A stretch of 64,000 nt of DNA from Pythium myriotylum (lineage: Eukaryota > Oomycota > Peronosporomycetes > Pythiales > Pythiaceae): NCBI GenBank assembly GCA_023091665.1, contig JALJCQ010000003.1, positions 372,001 through 436,000 of the forward strand, given 5' to 3'. The translations under genes and the position numbers were made by a program. The notes beneath the pieces are model-generated. The model searched no databases and was not told where the DNA came from. It saw only the letters and a program-made list of their open reading frames with translations. Positions within the stretch are counted from its first letter, which is position 1. Every line of letters starts with the position of its first letter. Below are positions 61,902 through 64,000 of this stretch, in pieces.

Positions 61902-63128
61902 TTAGGCAATATCCGTGCGGATCTTCGAGCCGACGTACGGCACGTGGCTCACGACGTAGACCGTGGCACCACGCAGCTTGCCGAATGCAGACGAAGACAC
62001 GTTGACCACCTGCGTGGTCGTGTAGTCCGTCACGCTGGCAGCCGTGTTGTAAGTCGAGGAGGCAACCGACTTGACCGACGAGGTCGTGTACTCGGTGGCC
62101 TTGTGCACCGTGTTGACGGTCGAGCCAACGACGCTCGAGACCGTCGAGGTCGTGTAGTCCTTGGCCTTGCCGACCGTGGAGATCGTGCCGCCAAGCACGT
62201 TCGAGGCCTTCGAGACGGCGGCGTCCTTGGTCTTAAGCACGAGGTTCTGGCCCTGGACGAGCTTCACAATCACCGAGGAGATGGTCGCATCGACAGTGTT
62301 ATCGAGCGAGTTGAGGTTCGGCGACACAAGCTGCGTGTCAAGGTCGTGGAGGCTCTTGCCCGTGATCTTCTGCAGGATGGCGTTGGCCGTGTTCTCGCTG
62401 AAACGAGCGACCGGCGCGATCACGCGGAAGCTCGTGGTGTAGTTGTAGACGGTCTTCGTCGTGTCGTAGTAGTACGACACACGCATGAACCACGGACGGT
62501 GGGTCTCGTGGACCGTGAGCGAGTGCTGCGGGTTCACGATCGTCGTGACGGTCTCCTTGGCCTTCTCGACGGCGTTGGCAGCGCCTTCGCCCGCGAGCTT
62601 CTGGGTCGTGTTCTTGATCGTCCACTTGGTCTCAATCTCAATCTTGTAGCTATCGGCCTTCGAGAGCGAGACGACCGTCCACTCGGGCGTGAGGAACTTC
62701 TCAAGCGGCAGCTTCCAGTGCGCGGCGGCCGGCTTGTCCTGCTGCTTCTCGTGCTTCTTCTTCGGGTCAACGTGGGCCTCAATCAGAATCTGCTCGTCCG
62801 TGCTGATATCCGTAAGGTCACTGCTCACACGTCACATAGAGCTCCACCCCATTAGCTCCTGACCACCACACCCATCCACAAAAAAGCATACGCACAAGTT
62901 GAGGGTCTGGTCGACCTGCTTGGTCGGGTGGAAGTGCTTCGAGTACTTGATCTCCGAGCCAATCTTGAACTTGAGCCCGACGACCAAGCGGTTGTGCTCC
63001 TCGCTTTCCTGGACAGGGGTGCACGAGTTGACTAATCGAGCCACACATTATTCGTCAGAATACCAGATCCAGCTGGGCGAATCGAAAACGCCCGACGCAC
63101 TCTTGATGGCGAGCGTTCCGGTCGGCAT
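61902..63128 (-). pseudogene. Helical-repeat (perilipin-like?) protein, in-frame TAA in first exon
   Basis: Exon 2 is 61902-62820, joined by a GT-AG intron (62821-62895, 75 nt) to exon 1. The same frame continues upstream to an ATG at 63126-63128 (MPTGTLAIKSASGVFDSPSW), but a TAA at 63048-63050 interrupts it 26 codons in. No splice site removes the stop in frame. The C-terminal 150 residues are a series of short amphipathic Thr/Ser/Val repeats ([19 protein letters not shown]), like those that bind lipid droplets in perilipins; family membership is a guess. It may be a recent pseudogene, a sequence error, a read-through case, or use an unseen upstream exon. Confidence 0.55.
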
Positions 63129-63829
63129 GGCTTCGTTGGTGGTGGTGGGAGGAGAGAGAACGCTATGGGGAGGTGACGCGTCCGCTAGAATTCGAAAAGT
63201 GACTGTCCTCGGCACGCATGAAGGCGGCGGCGCAAGCCAGCTGACGGCGGCGAGAGCGAAAGGTGACGCCGCCTCTCAGACCAACAACGGTGGTGACGCT
63301 CGCCGTGAGGTTTTATTCACTTCAACACGCACGCGCCGCAGAACTGTTCCATGAAAAGAGAACACAACGAAAGAAAGAAAGAAAAAAAAAAAAAACAGTG
63401 GGGGGGGAGAGATCCAACAAAAAACGCGACAGGCTCCAAAACGAAAATATGCAACCTGCCGTGCACGAAAAAAGGCCCGGCGGAAAAAAACACGGAATGT
63501 ATGCTGAGCGTGTCAAAAAACCTCAAATGTCGACGTGGTGCGTGCAGAGCCGGGCCAGTTGGCAAGCTGACCCAGAGACGTGACGTAGCGAGTGTCATCC
63601 TCGGTGGTGACGAGGTCCGACGAGGCTGCATGGGCGACATTCGAAAAAACTCCGAACCAGCGAACTGAAGCTCCGACGTGACCAGCGTGGTGTCGGCGGC
63701 GAAAGTGAGGCGGTCCAACTGACTACACTACAATTCGCAGGAATCCAGCGACAAGCTCCTCCCATCCGCCAACGGCGAGTTTTTCCGGTGCCCCGAGGCT
63801 TGCTCACTACTGCACTGGCCCTGGGGGCT
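63129..63829. promoter_or_regulatory. Upstream region of helical-repeat gene
   Basis: No ORF supported. It holds a CTTCAAC at 63320-63326 (context TCACTTCAACACG), 192 bp from the ATG of the gene at 61902-63128, and an A-rich tract at 63380-63400. The 3' end of another minus-strand gene begins at 63830. Confidence 0.4.
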
Positions 63830-64000
63830 CACGGCCGGCTGGCGTGCTGTTGTTGTTGCCACTTGGACGTGAGCACGACGTGGGCCGTGCGACCGCCGCC
63901 CGTGACGACGTAGCGCTCGCCCTTGCGGCCTTCGATAAACTCGCCCAGCGTCGCGATCTCGCCGTCGCAGAGCACCGAGGCGTCGTCGCCCATGACCTCG
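63830..64000 (-). CDS. C-terminal fragment of uncharacterised protein
   Basis: About 56 codons open from the window edge to a TGA at about 63830. The residues include DDASVLCDGEIATLGEFIEG and end in a Gln-rich stretch. High third-position GC, as in neighbouring genes, supports coding. Family unknown; the 5' part is outside the window. Confidence 0.5.

Overview
The window looks like nuclear DNA of an oomycete. Four things point that way: short GT-AG introns of about 55-85 nt, compact GC-rich genes, a Kazal-like inhibitor, and chromodomain Ty3/gypsy elements carrying a second plant/archaeal-type RNase H, a combination described from oomycetes. The species cannot be fixed from the sequence alone.

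Left half (1-30.4 kb): a mobile-element graveyard. A nearly complete but frameshifted Ty3/gypsy element lies on the minus strand (1.0-10.3 kb). Next comes a multi-exon DDE-like/zinc-finger gene of unknown family (11.3-13.8 kb). An uncharacterised Cys-rich ORF (14.7-15.46 kb) runs into a second, 5'-truncated Ty3/gypsy element on the plus strand (15.46-20.6 kb). That second element is extraordinarily dense in the hexamer GGATCC, and its integrase gene is interrupted by a piggyBac-type MITE with exact TTAA ends. Further right are a Merlin-like relic, a Mutator-like (MULE) tail fragment, a broken piggyBac transposase gene that itself holds a second MITE (8-bp target duplication), and a MULE relic with a SWIM finger and a Ulp1-like protease domain. 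The MULE relic sits inside TA-flanked inverted repeats (25.3-30.4 kb).

Right half (30.5-64 kb): intact single-copy genes around a tandem family. A receptor-like TKL kinase and a mitochondrial 2-oxoglutarate/malate-type carrier share a divergent promoter. From 34.5 to 58.8 kb there are ten paralogues built on a common N-terminal module, a DEP-like half-domain and a PH-like domain. The members at the two ends (two on the left, two on the right) add a glutathione peroxidase (GPx) domain, one of them without the catalytic Cys. The six middle members replace GPx with unrelated low-complexity tails. Most upstream regions in the array carry CTTCAAC, often extended to CTTCAACATG. This matches, as I recall it, the 7-nt 'cold box' of Phytophthora zoosporogenesis genes, and suggests joint control during sporangial or zoospore stages.

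The array is interrupted by a fibronectin-III/transmembrane/FYVE-like gene. It is followed by a membrane-anchored double-Kazal protein, an EF-hand lysophospholipid acyltransferase (LPCAT-like), a helical-repeat protein whose gene has an in-frame TAA in its first exon, and the 3' end of one more gene. The array plus the acyltransferase and the possible lipid-droplet protein suggest membrane-lipid and lipid-peroxide handling, but that link is inference.
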